Assembly: GCA_007116445.1 (NCBI GenBank)
Contig: SKIM01000249.1
Location: forward strand, 1 to 16,766
Length of the DNA stretch: 16,766 nt
From: Natronohydrobacter sp.
GTDB taxonomy: Bacteria; Pseudomonadota; Alphaproteobacteria; Rhodobacterales; Rhodobacteraceae
Direction: 5' to 3'
In this document: piece by piece, positions 1 to 8,000 of the stretch
How the letters are laid out: each line of letters begins with the position of its first letter
Position numbering within the stretch: position 1 is the first letter of the stretch
Translations under genes and position numbers: made by a program
Notes under the pieces: model-generated
Databases searched by the model: none
Told to the model about the DNA's origin: nothing
Seen by the model: only the letters and a program-made list of their open reading frames with translations

Positions 1-245
1 GAGTTCATCCCCATCACATCGCGCCCACCGACGAGGATCTGGCCGTCGAGCTTCGAGCGCTTTTCGGGGTTGAGCCGCATCACCGCACGCATCGTCACGG
101 ATTTGCCTGAGCCGGATTCACCGATCAGTGCGACAGCCTCGCCTTCGGCAATGTCGAGCGAGACATCATTGACCGCGCGCACCGGCCGGGTGCCGCCGGT
201 AAAGGTGACGCCAAGGTTCTTGATGGACAGAAACGGGGCGGTCAT
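1..245 (-). CDS. Peptide ABC transporter ATP-binding protein, DppD/OppD type (partial)
   Basis: Partial gene: the first 81 codons are present and the rest lies beyond position 1. The reading starts at the ATG at 245-243, whose sequence overlaps the TGA stop of the upstream ATPase gene (ATGA), so translation is probably coupled. The visible part has the ABC ATPase N-terminal beta-sheet and the Walker A motif GESGSGKS followed by VTMRAVMRL. This is typical of the D-type ATPase of dipeptide/oligopeptide importers, which pairs with an F-type ATPase to drive uptake at the inner membrane. It is the last gene of the importer operon visible here. The Walker B motif, signature motif and C-terminal domain are outside the window, so substrate and completeness cannot be judged. 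Confidence 0.9.
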   Translation of the reverse strand, partial: MTAPFLSIKNLGVTFTGGTRPVRAVNDVSLDIAEGEAVALIGESGSGKSVTMRAVMRLNPEKRSKLDGQILVGGRDVMGMN

Positions 246-1258
246 TCTGCGGCCTCCTTGGGGCTGGGCGCGGTGTAGCCAGAATCCGGGTCATGCGCGT
301 GACAGGCGACCAGATGCTTTGCCGCGCGCTGGGTCAGGGCAGGTTCCGCCCCGCCGCAGATGGGCGAGACGACCGGGCAGCGGGTGTGGAACCGGCAACC
401 AGAGGGCGGATCGATGGGGTTCGGCGGATCTCCGGTCAGCGCAGGCTCCATCGTGCGGTTGTCAGGGTCCATGGACGGCATCGACGACAGAAGCGCACGC
501 GAATAGGGGTGCAGCGGGTTGTCATAGAGCGCCTCAGAATCGCCGATTTCCGCAACCTGGCCCAGATACATCACCATCACCCGATCCGAGACGAAGCGCA
601 CCACATTCAGGTCATGGCTGATGAAGACATAGGTCAGGCCGAATTCTTCCTTCAGATCGGCAAGCAGGTTGAGCACCTGTGCTTCCACGGATTTGTCGAG
701 CGCAGACACGGCTTCATCGAGGATGATCACCCGCGGGCGCAGCGCCAGAGCGCGGGCGATATTGACACGCTGGCGTTGGCCGCCTGACAACTCATGCGGA
801 TAGCGGCCTGCAAAGCGCACAGGATCAAGGCCCACGCGGTTGAGCAGGTCATGCGTGCGCTCCAGGGCCTCGCGCGCGGGCGTGCCGTGGACTTTCGCGC
901 CGAATGCGATGTTATCCTCGATGGTCAGGCGCGGATTGAGCGAGGAATAGCTGTCCTGAAACACCATCTGCACTTGCCGCCGGTATTCTTTCAGCGGCAG
1001 TTCCGGGCTGCCGACCAGCTTGCCGTCGAAATAAAGCGCGCCCTCATCGGGCTCGATCAGGTGCATCAGCAGCCGCGCCGTGGTGGATTTGCCGCAACCG
1101 GATTCGCCCACGACGCCCAGCGTCTCGCCCGCGAATACTTCCAGATTGACGCCGTCAACCGCGTGCACATTCTTCACGGTGCGGCCAAGGATACCCCCCT
1201 TGATCGGGAAATACTTGCGCAGGCCGCGCACGGTCATGATTGCCTTTTCTGTGCTCAT
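242..1258 (-). CDS. Peptide ABC transporter ATP-binding protein, DppF/OppF type
   Basis: 338 residues. It hydrolyses ATP on the cytoplasmic face of a peptide/nickel-type ABC importer. Visible motifs: Walker A GESGCGKST at 51-59, Q-loop Gln101, signature LSGGQRQR at 157-164, Walker B VIILDE at 177-182, and H-loop His215. The C-terminal oligopeptide-transporter extension begins near HPYSRALLSS and holds cysteines 288, 294, 301 and 319, the cluster seen in OppD/DppF-type subunits. The ATG at 1258 is preferred because it overlaps the permease stop as ATGA; a longer in-frame extension upstream to 1402 lies inside the permease gene and is not family-like. The opening residues (RKYFPIKGG, then VHAVDGV) mark it as the F type, so the order here is F before D, the reverse of the usual dppDF order. 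Confidence 0.93.
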   Translation of the reverse strand: MSTEKAIMTVRGLRKYFPIKGGILGRTVKNVHAVDGVNLEVFAGETLGVVGESGCGKSTTARLLMHLIEPDEGALYFDGKLVGSPELPLKEYRRQVQMVFQDSYSSLNPRLTIEDNIAFGAKVHGTPAREALERTHDLLNRVGLDPVRFAGRYPHELSGGQRQRVNIARALALRPRVIILDEAVSALDKSVEAQVLNLLADLKEEFGLTYVFISHDLNVVRFVSDRVMVMYLGQVAEIGDSEALYDNPLHPYSRALLSSMPSMDPDNRTMEPALTGDPPNPIDPPSGCRFHTRCPVVSPICGGAEPALTQRAAKHLVACHAHDPDSGYTAPSPKEAAE

Positions 1259-2139
1259 TGGCGCACCTCCATGGCCGAGCGCAGCCCGTCCGACAGCAGG
1301 TTGAAGGAAATCGAGACCATGAAGATCATCGCACCGGGCAGAGCGGCCACCCAGGGCTGGACATAGATCGCCGTGCGCAAAGTGTTGAGCATCAGCCCCC
1401 ATTCCGGGTTCGGTGGGCGCACGCCAAGGCCAAGGAATGACAGCCCCGAAGCCAGGATCATGCTGACCGCGATCAGCGAGGTCGCATAGACGAAGATCGG
1501 CCCGAGCACATTGCCCAGCACATGCACGCGCACGATGGTGAAGGCCCCGGCGCCGGAGGCCCGCGCAGCCTCAATGAAATCAGAAGACCGCAGGCGGGTG
1601 GTGACGGATTCCGCGACGCGTGCAATGGGGGGGATGAACACCACCGTTAGCGATAAGAGTGCATTCCCAAGCCCCGCCCCCAACGCGCCTGAAAGCGCCA
1701 CGGCCAGCAGCACCGAAGGGAAGGCATAGAACACATCGACCGTGCGCATGATCAGCGTATTGGTCCAGCCGCCGGCATAGCCTGCGATGATGCCGATGGC
1801 CGAGCCGAAGATGAAGGCCAGCACTACTGGCGTCACCCCCATCAGCAGGGACAGCCGCCCACCCCAGATCAGCCGCGAGAGCATGTCCCGGCCCAGTTCA
1901 TCCGTGCCCAGCAGGTGGCCTTCGGTGCCGATGGGGCGCAGCCGGTTGATCAGCCGTCCCTCCAGCGGGTCCATGGGCGCGATCAGCGGGGCGAAGATCG
2001 CCGCCAATGTCAGCAGGATCAGCACCGCCGCTGCTGCCATCGCGGTCTTGTCGCGCACCAGCCGCGCGCCGACGTTCTGCCAGTATCCGGCACTGCGCAC
2101 AGCCGGGACAATAGGCACGTTCAAGGTTGCATCAGCCAT
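1255..2139 (-). CDS. Peptide ABC transporter permease, DppC/OppC type
   Basis: 294 residues. Inner-membrane permease of the importer. It has an N-terminal cytoplasmic stretch, a first membrane segment at about 33-54, the family motif LLGTDELGRDMLSRLIWG at about 77-94, and further membrane segments between 100 and 285. The EAA loop, which contacts the ATPase, begins at Glu190 (EAARASGAG). The length is normal for DppC. The ATG at 2139 is preceded by GAGGT at a suitable distance, lying over the end of the permease B gene. The gap to that gene is 5 nt, and the downstream ATPase overlaps by 4 nt. This protein should form a heterodimer with the DppB-type permease encoded just upstream. Confidence 0.93.
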   Translation of the reverse strand: MADATLNVPIVPAVRSAGYWQNVGARLVRDKTAMAAAAVLILLTLAAIFAPLIAPMDPLEGRLINRLRPIGTEGHLLGTDELGRDMLSRLIWGGRLSLLMGVTPVVLAFIFGSAIGIIAGYAGGWTNTLIMRTVDVFYAFPSVLLAVALSGALGAGLGNALLSLTVVFIPPIARVAESVTTRLRSSDFIEAARASGAGAFTIVRVHVLGNVLGPIFVYATSLIAVSMILASGLSFLGLGVRPPNPEWGLMLNTLRTAIYVQPWVAALPGAMIFMVSISFNLLSDGLRSAMEVRQ

Positions 2140-2144
2140 CTGCG

Positions 2145-3095
2145 TTACCTCTTGATGCGCGGATCAAGCGCGCTTTGCAGGATATCGACGAGCAGGTTCA
2201 GGACGACGAAGAACATCGCCAGCACAAGGATCGTGCCCTGCAGCAGCGGCAAATCACGCTGGAAAATGGCGGAGTTCAGCAGCATCCCGGTGCCCGGCCA
2301 GCTGAACACAGTCTCGATCAGGATCGAGCCGCCCAGCAGATAGCCCAGTTGCACGCCCATCACCGCCAGCGCTGTAGGGGCCGCATTCTTGACGACATGC
2401 ATGAAGACCCCGAATTCCGACAGACCGCGCGCGCGCAGCCCGATGACGAATTCCTGTGCCAGGATCTCAGCGACCAGCGCACGCACGGTGCGCGCGATGA
2501 TGCCCATCGGGATCACGCTCATGGTGATCGCAGGCAGGATCATGTAACGCAGATGCTCCATGTCGAAGCGCCACTGGCTTGATCCGCCCGGACCGGCCCC
2601 GGCCGCAGGCAACCAGCCCAGCTGCGCCGAGAATATGATCACCAGCACCATGCCCAGCCAGTAATGTGGCACTGACACGCCAAAGACAGCGGCAGCGGAT
2701 GCGGCCTTGTCCAGAGGGGAGTTGCTGAAATAACCGGCAACGAAGCCGAAAAAGCAGCCCAGAACGAAGCCGATGACCGTGGCGACCGAAGCCAGCATCA
2801 GCGTATTGCTGACCGCGCGCATGACTTCCGTGGTCACAGGCCGTCCGGTCGCGATCGAGGTGCCCAGATCGCCCTGCAAGGCCCGACCCAGCCACAGGAT
2901 GAATTGTTCTGGCAAGCTGCGATCAAACCCATAAAGCACGCGCAGACGTTCCTGCAATTCGACAGAGGCATCGGCGGGCAGGATCGAGATCAGCGGATCA
3001 CCGGGCGAGATATGGACAAGGGCAAAACAGACCACTGACACCCCGAGCAGGACAGGTGCCGTGTAGATGATCCGTCGCAAGCTGTAGCCAAGCAT
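2145..3095 (-). CDS. Peptide ABC transporter permease, DppB/OppB type
   Basis: 316 residues with the ATG at 3095. The start is chosen because AGGAG sits 7 nt before it and because MLGYSLRRII is the typical DppB opening; 10 extra upstream codons are possible but unlikely. It has a first membrane segment at about 9-28, then the periplasmic region with PGDP and the conserved block LYGFDRSLPEQF at 54-65 leading to GDLGTS at 75-80. Membrane segments follow, with the EAA-type loop near 214-240, ETVFSWPGTG at 261-270, and the ending DILQSALDPRIK found in nearly all members. It partners the DppC-type protein encoded 5 nt downstream. A hairpin separates it from the binding-protein gene upstream. Confidence 0.93.
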   Translation of the reverse strand: MLGYSLRRIIYTAPVLLGVSVVCFALVHISPGDPLISILPADASVELQERLRVLYGFDRSLPEQFILWLGRALQGDLGTSIATGRPVTTEVMRAVSNTLMLASVATVIGFVLGCFFGFVAGYFSNSPLDKAASAAAVFGVSVPHYWLGMVLVIIFSAQLGWLPAAGAGPGGSSQWRFDMEHLRYMILPAITMSVIPMGIIARTVRALVAEILAQEFVIGLRARGLSEFGVFMHVVKNAAPTALAVMGVQLGYLLGGSILIETVFSWPGTGMLLNSAIFQRDLPLLQGTILVLAMFFVVLNLLVDILQSALDPRIKR

Positions 3096-3138
3096 GGGCG
3101 CGCTCCTAATTTGGCATTGCGGCATCTGAGAAAACAGA

Positions 3139-3157
3139 CCCCGGCGCGGTGCCGGGG
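3139..3157 (-). terminator. Intergenic hairpin, likely partial terminator or mRNA stabiliser
   Basis: Perfect 7-bp GC stem CCCCGGC/GCCGGGG with a 5-nt loop, in the 75-nt gap after the binding-protein stop and before the permease B start. On the minus (transcribed) strand it is followed by TCTGTTTTC, a short T-rich tail. In binding-protein operons such structures commonly stop part of transcription or protect the upstream mRNA, so that binding protein exceeds permease. That role is inferred here; the stem and tail are seen directly. Confidence 0.6.
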
Positions 3158-3170
3158 CCTGTGCGTCAGA

Positions 3171-4799
3171 TCACTCCATCCCCATGGGTGCGATGTCGAT
3201 GAACCAGCTGCGCGGTTGCACCACGCCGGTCACACGCGGCGACATGGCGCGCGGGCCCGTGTCATGCGCCACCCAGACGAAGGGCGCTTCCTCGACGATG
3301 CGGGTGTGCAGCGCGGCCAGGGCTTCGTCACGCTCAGCTTCGTCAAAGGCCGTGCGCGCGGTCGCGATCAGCGCGTCGAATTCGTCATTGCCGAAATAGC
3401 CCCAGTTGTTCGACACAGGCGGGAAGGTCTGGGTCGAGGTGAAGCGCACCATCCCGAAGAACGGATCCATGGTCGAGAAGCTGACATTGATCGCATCCGC
3501 GCCATTGGCGGATTCGTCCGTGGCCCCGCGCCGCCAGTTGGTGAAGACCGTGTTCCATTCGATCACATCCAGCTGCACGTCGAAATAGCAGTCGCGCAGG
3601 GATTGCTGAAGATATTCGTTCATCGGGATGGGCTGCATCTGCCCCGAGCCCGAGGCCGAGGTCTGCACCCGCACCTGCAGACGGTTATCTGAGGAGAATC
3701 CGGCCTCGCTCATCAGGCGCTGAGCTTCTTCCAGATCATAGCGGATGTCGAAAGACGGATTGCCGAACCACGGATGTCCCGGCTCATACGAGCCTTTGGG
3801 CGCGCCCATCATGCCGCCCAGCAGGATCGACAATTCTTCGCGGTCGAAACACAGATTGGCCGCATGGCGCACGCGCTGGTCAAGCCAGGGCGAGCCTTCG
3901 GCAAAAGACAGCTGCCATGGCCAGACATGGGGCTGCGGGTTGGAATAGATCACGAAACCGCGCGATTCGATCTGGGGCAAGGAATCGGGCGAGGGGGCTT
4001 CGATCCAGTCCACCTGACCGGACAGAAGGGCGGCCGTGCGGGCATTGGCTTCGGGCAGCGGCACCAGAACCACGCCATCCAGTGTCGAAGTGCGGGCCGG
4101 GTTCCAGTAGTTTTCGTTGGGCACCATTTCCAGCCGTTCGCGCGGGGCAAACGCCGTCACGCGAAAGGGACCAGAGCCCGAGGGATCTGCCGCAAAAGCT
4201 GCCCAGGCGGATTCGGCATCGCCGGTTTCCTCGAATTTGGCCTGCCAATGCGTGGGCGAGGCCATGAACAGATTGGTCAGGTTGATGGGCAGGAAACTGT
4301 CGGGTTCGGACGTGGTCAGCTCGACCGTGAATTCATCAATCACCCGCGCCGAGCGCAGCGTCGGCATCCGCGATGCGGTCACGCCCACCTGACTGGCGTC
4401 AAAATGCGGCGCGTCCTCATCGAGCACTTTCTGCACGTTCCAGACGACCGCCTCGGCATTAAAGGGGCTGCCATCATGGAAGGTCACATCTTCACGCAGA
4501 GTGAAAATCCATTTCGTGGTGTCATCGGGATCCACTTCCCAGCTGGTCGCCAGACCCGCAGTCACCACCGAAGGCTCGGTTTCCGAGCTCAGATCCCATT
4601 CGGTCAGGCTGTCATAGATGGTGATCCCGGTGAAGCGGTTGCCCTCGAACCCCTGATCAGGCTGTCCCAATGTGCGCGGAATATCGGCAGCGGTCATGCC
4701 GATGCGCAAAATCTTGTCTTGGGCGAGTGCCGCCCCGGCCCCTGTCAGCACAGAGCTTGCCAGCAGCGCTGCGATCAGTTTGTTTGGTATTTGCGCCAT
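3171..4799 (-). CDS. Family 5 extracellular solute-binding protein of ABC importer
   Basis: 542 residues. Periplasmic substrate-binding protein (SBP_bac_5, DppA/OppA-like) that delivers solute to the permeases encoded downstream. The ATG at 4799 has GGGAGA a few bases upstream and gives a clean signal peptide (MAQIPNKLIAALLASSVL, cut after ALA at 26). An upstream in-frame extension to 4892 would bury the signal peptide and cross the promoter. Family hallmarks include WEVDPDDTTKWIFTLREDVTFHDGSPF near the N-terminal lobe, the SGPFRV element, and a late VWVAHD block. The ligand cannot be read from sequence: peptides, nickel chelates, opines and sugars are all used by this family. It is the first gene of the operon, with its own control region upstream. 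Confidence 0.92.
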   Translation of the reverse strand: MAQIPNKLIAALLASSVLTGAGAALAQDKILRIGMTAADIPRTLGQPDQGFEGNRFTGITIYDSLTEWDLSSETEPSVVTAGLATSWEVDPDDTTKWIFTLREDVTFHDGSPFNAEAVVWNVQKVLDEDAPHFDASQVGVTASRMPTLRSARVIDEFTVELTTSEPDSFLPINLTNLFMASPTHWQAKFEETGDAESAWAAFAADPSGSGPFRVTAFAPRERLEMVPNENYWNPARTSTLDGVVLVPLPEANARTAALLSGQVDWIEAPSPDSLPQIESRGFVIYSNPQPHVWPWQLSFAEGSPWLDQRVRHAANLCFDREELSILLGGMMGAPKGSYEPGHPWFGNPSFDIRYDLEEAQRLMSEAGFSSDNRLQVRVQTSASGSGQMQPIPMNEYLQQSLRDCYFDVQLDVIEWNTVFTNWRRGATDESANGADAINVSFSTMDPFFGMVRFTSTQTFPPVSNNWGYFGNDEFDALIATARTAFDEAERDEALAALHTRIVEEAPFVWVAHDTGPRAMSPRVTGVVQPRSWFIDIAPMGME

Positions 4800-4859
4800 A
4801 AATCGTCTCCCATCTGGACATGCCCTGTAGCGGCACCGTCTCACGTTTTTGACAACAAG

Positions 4860-4871
4860 ATTGTTGACAAT
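4860..4871. promoter_or_regulatory. Operator-like palindrome 1 (ATTGT-TG-ACAAT)
   Basis: ATTGTTGACAAT has perfect 5-bp arms and matches the TTGT-NN-ACAA form recognised by many GntR-family (FadR/FCD-type) repressors. It lies about where transcription of the binding-protein gene would begin if the promoter candidate at 4875-4903 is used. An imperfect partner, TTGACAACAA at 4849-4858, sits next to it and makes a near-perfect 10-bp inverted repeat with TTGTTGACAA across 2 bp. No regulator gene lies beside it in the window, so the family assignment is inferred. Confidence 0.5.
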
Positions 4872-4874
4872 GTC

Positions 4875-4903
4875 AGAATTGCGCAGATTCACATTTCTGT
4901 CAA
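4875..4903 (-). promoter_or_regulatory. Candidate sigma-70 promoter for the binding-protein operon
   Basis: On the minus strand, TTGACA (4903-4898) is a full -35 consensus. A 17-nt spacer separates it from AATTCT (4880-4875), a weak -10 that matches 3 of 6 positions. The leader to the ATG at 4799 would be about 70 nt. Both TTGT-NN-ACAA palindromes flank this element, one upstream of the -35 and one just downstream of the -10, which supports this as the regulated promoter. The -10 is poor, so confidence is moderate. Confidence 0.45.
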
Positions 4904-4914
4904 AGTTTCTTATC

Positions 4915-4930
4915 GCTTTGTTTACAAAGC
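4915..4930. promoter_or_regulatory. Operator-like palindrome 2 (GCTTTG-TTTA-CAAAGC)
   Basis: A perfect 6-bp inverted repeat around TTTA. Its core TTGTTTACAA again fits TTGT-NN-ACAA. Its centre is 57 bp from the centre of palindrome 1, and it lies just upstream of the candidate -35. The adjacent AAAGCGCT (4926-4933) is repeated at 4946-4953, the second copy forming AAGCGCTT. The rest of the 4800-5020 gap shows nothing else that I can name. Confidence 0.5.
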
Positions 4931-5020
4931 GCTCGCACCTGTCCTAAAGCGCTTAGCGGATGACCACTCCTGATCGGTCATGCACAGCTCTTGGGCAGAT
5001 GATGAATCCCGCAGCGATCC

Positions 5021-8000
5021 TCACACAGCGCGCAGATCGTGAAACCGAACGTCCGGGCAGGCTTTGCGAGCGATCTCACACAGATGCGCGTGATGGGTCA
5101 GATAGATAACTTGCCCATGTCGGGCCATCTGGGCCAACAGCCGGAACGCAGCCTCTGCGCGCGTGTCGTCAAAGGTCTCGAAGATATCGTCTGCGATGAA
5201 TGGCACGGTCGGGCGGCTGGACGCGAATTCGCCATAGCCTGCGGCGCGCAGCGCCAGATAGAGCTGAAAGCGGGTGCCTTTTGAGAGGGTCGCCACAGCT
5301 TTCGTCGCCCCGCCTGCAAGCTGCGCCATAAGCACCTCGTCACGGCCACCTGCTTGCGTCACAAGCCCGCTATAGCGCCCGCCAGTCAGCATGGCGAAGG
5401 CCTCAGAGGCGCGCGCCATCATGCTGGAGCGATGTGTGTCACGGTAGCGCCGCAGCGCCTGTTCGACCGCGATGATCCCTGCGCGCCGGGCAACGAAGGC
5501 GCGTGTTTCCTCGGCGATCTGCAGGATCAGCGTCTGGCGCTCGGCCTCGAGCCGTGCGGCTTCCGCGTCCTGACTGACCGAATCCCGCGCCTGTTGCGCC
5601 GCGGCCAGTACCGCATAGCTTTCCTGCATGGCCTTGTCTTCATGCATGAGCCGGGCTTCCAGATCATCCTGCTCGATCTGCAGCGCGGTGGCATCCAGCG
5701 TGGCGAGCCGCGCGATTTCGGGCGCAAGATCCGTGCAGCCAAGTTTCTGCGCCAGCTCAAGGCGCAGGCTGGCACAGTCCTGTGCAATCTCGCGCGCCTG
5801 CGCAATTTTCGTCAGCTTCTGGGCCAGCGCATCAAGCGGGTGAGGCCCGAACCTGGCCTGGACAGGCGCAACGCGGGCGGTCAGCGCCGCGCGCCGCGTC
5901 CTGAGTGCCGCGCAGTCGCGCTGCGCCTCCTCCGCGGCTTTGCGCAACCGCGCGCGCGCGCTGCGGCGCTCCCGCGCTGTCTGAAGCCGCGCGCGCAGCA
6001 CTGGCCAAAGCTGCTCTGGACCGCCCGCTATGGGCATGTCGAGCTGTCGCGCAAGCTCGTGCAGCTCAGCGGTGAAGCCCGCGATATCGCGCTCGATACT
6101 GTCGATGCGTTGGGCCAGCTCGGCAGCGCGGATGCTGCGCTCGGTCAAGCTGGTGACCAGATCGAGGATCGCGCGCATGGCCCCCACCTCCGGCGCGGGG
6201 AGGCCGACCCAGCATTGCGCGCAAAGCGACTCCCATCGTGCCTGCCACTGTGCAAGAGCATTTTGCGCGTCTTTCAATGCGGTCGCGCGCGCCTGCGCGT
6301 CGCGTTCGCGTTCGGCCCGCAGGCGCAAGGCTGCGGCTTGTTCCAGCTGCGCTTCGGCGTCCGCCAGCAGGGTGGCAAAACATGCATCCTCAGGCACTGC
6401 GCCCGGCGTTTGTGCCAGTGCTGCGCGCGCAGCATCGAGACGCGTAAGAACTGCGTTGAGCTGCGCCTGTGCGTGGTCACGCGCGCGCGCTGCGGCGAGC
6501 GCTTCCTCGCGCCGTCGGCACCAGGCGGTCAGATCTGCAAGACTGCGCCCCTGCGCGGCAACACCGATCGTGGTCCAGATTTCGGCCAGAGCGGCGATCT
6601 GCTCGGTGCTTTCGGCTTCGGCCTTATCGCGTTCGGCTTCTGCGACGGTCAGCGCGGCCTGCGCCTGTGCGACCCGCGTCAGTCTTTCGCTTTGCCGCGC
6701 GGCTGCGATCTGCTGTGTGCGAATGCGATCATCGGCATGCATGGCGCGCTCGAATGTCGCCGCCGTGCTGGCGCTGAGGCTCGATTTATGCGCGGCCCAG
6801 GCGCGGTCGCGCGCGTCGCGCAGCTCCGCCACCTCTTGCGCGTCCAGCTCAGGCACTGCGCCCAGACCCGCGCGCGCCTGCGCCAGCTCCGCGCGCAGAC
6901 GCCCGAGATGTGCCTCAGCATCGCGCAAGCGCTGCGCGGCGCTCTCGATTGCGCCATGCAGCGCATCGAGCTGCGCGGCAGAGGGCAGATCCAGACAGGC
7001 CAGCGCGGTGGGCGCGCCCTGCCACGGAGCCAGCGCAGCGAAGGCGGCGCGTCGGGTGATCTCGGCCTGCGCCAGCCCCGCGCGGGCGTCCATTTCCAGC
7101 CGCAGCAGATCAGCGCGCTGCAGATCCTTGACCAGCGGTCCCAGACGGTTCAGGGCGGCTTCGTCCAGCGGCGCTGTGGCCGGTCCGTCAGGCAGGGCAT
7201 GGCGTGCGCGATCATGTTCTGTGCGCGCCTGCGCCAGCGTGCTGCACAAGACGGCGTGCTGTTCCATCAGCGCTGTCAGCTCTGCGACCAGCGCCGCCGG
7301 CAGACGCGCGGTTTCCGGGGTCAGATCCGGGCGGCCAAGCCTGTCAAGCAGCGCCGCCATCTGGCGCCCGAGCTCGGTTGCGGCCGCGTGACGTCTGGGC
7401 AAATCCTCCATATCCTTCGCAATCGCGCCGAAGCGACGTTCCAATCCATCGATCCGGTCGCTCAGCGCCTCGGCCTGCGCATCTTCGTCCAGCGCGTCCA
7501 GCTCTTGTGCTATCGCGGACTGGCGGGCCTGTGCCGGTGGTTCAAGCGCGGCGATCTCGGCCTCTTCGCGCTGCCATGCCGGCATGTCCGACAGCCAGCT
7601 TGCCGGGTAATCTTCCACGTCTGGCAAATCGGCCAGCATCGCTTCGCGACGTTGCAGCCGTGACAGATCGCGCAGCGCATCGAGATCGCGCGCGATCTCG
7701 CCCAGCCGTCGTCGTGTCGCCGCGCCGCGCGTGCGTGCGGCGCCGTAGCGCGCTTCGGCGTCTTCCAGCGCATCGCAGAGCTTGCGCCAGTCCGATGCCT
7801 TCACATCAACGGCGCGCCGCGCCGTTTCCAGCTCACGCAATTGCGATTTGAGCTCGTTCAGCCGAAACTTGCGTGCACCCGCCCGAAACCAGCGATCCGC
7901 CTCGTCCTGCAGGTCGCGCAAGGCATCGCTGAGATCGGATAATCCGGCGCTTGCGGAAAACAGCAGCTGGCCCAGCTCGCCTTCGCTGGACAGAATGCTT

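Noticed and set aside
3774..4973. 399-codon plus-strand ORF opposite the binding-protein gene
   Set aside because: Antisense to a well-supported gene and running across its promoter; no domain or ribosome binding site seen.
4961..4980. Inverted repeat TGACC-N10-GGTCA
   Set aside because: Only 5-bp arms with a long spacer in a region with better candidates; likely chance. It has no T-run, so it is not a terminator for the ATPase gene.
6030..7391. 453-codon Ser/Arg/Ala/Cys-rich plus-strand ORF
   Set aside because: A second antisense shadow of the same gene; low-complexity composition and no recognisable motif.
5354..7663. 769-codon plus-strand ORF opposite the Rad50-like gene
   Set aside because: It is antisense to a gene with intact N- and C-terminal ATPase motifs. 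Its protein is Arg/Gln/Cys-rich with no domain, as expected from a GC-rich coding strand read backwards.
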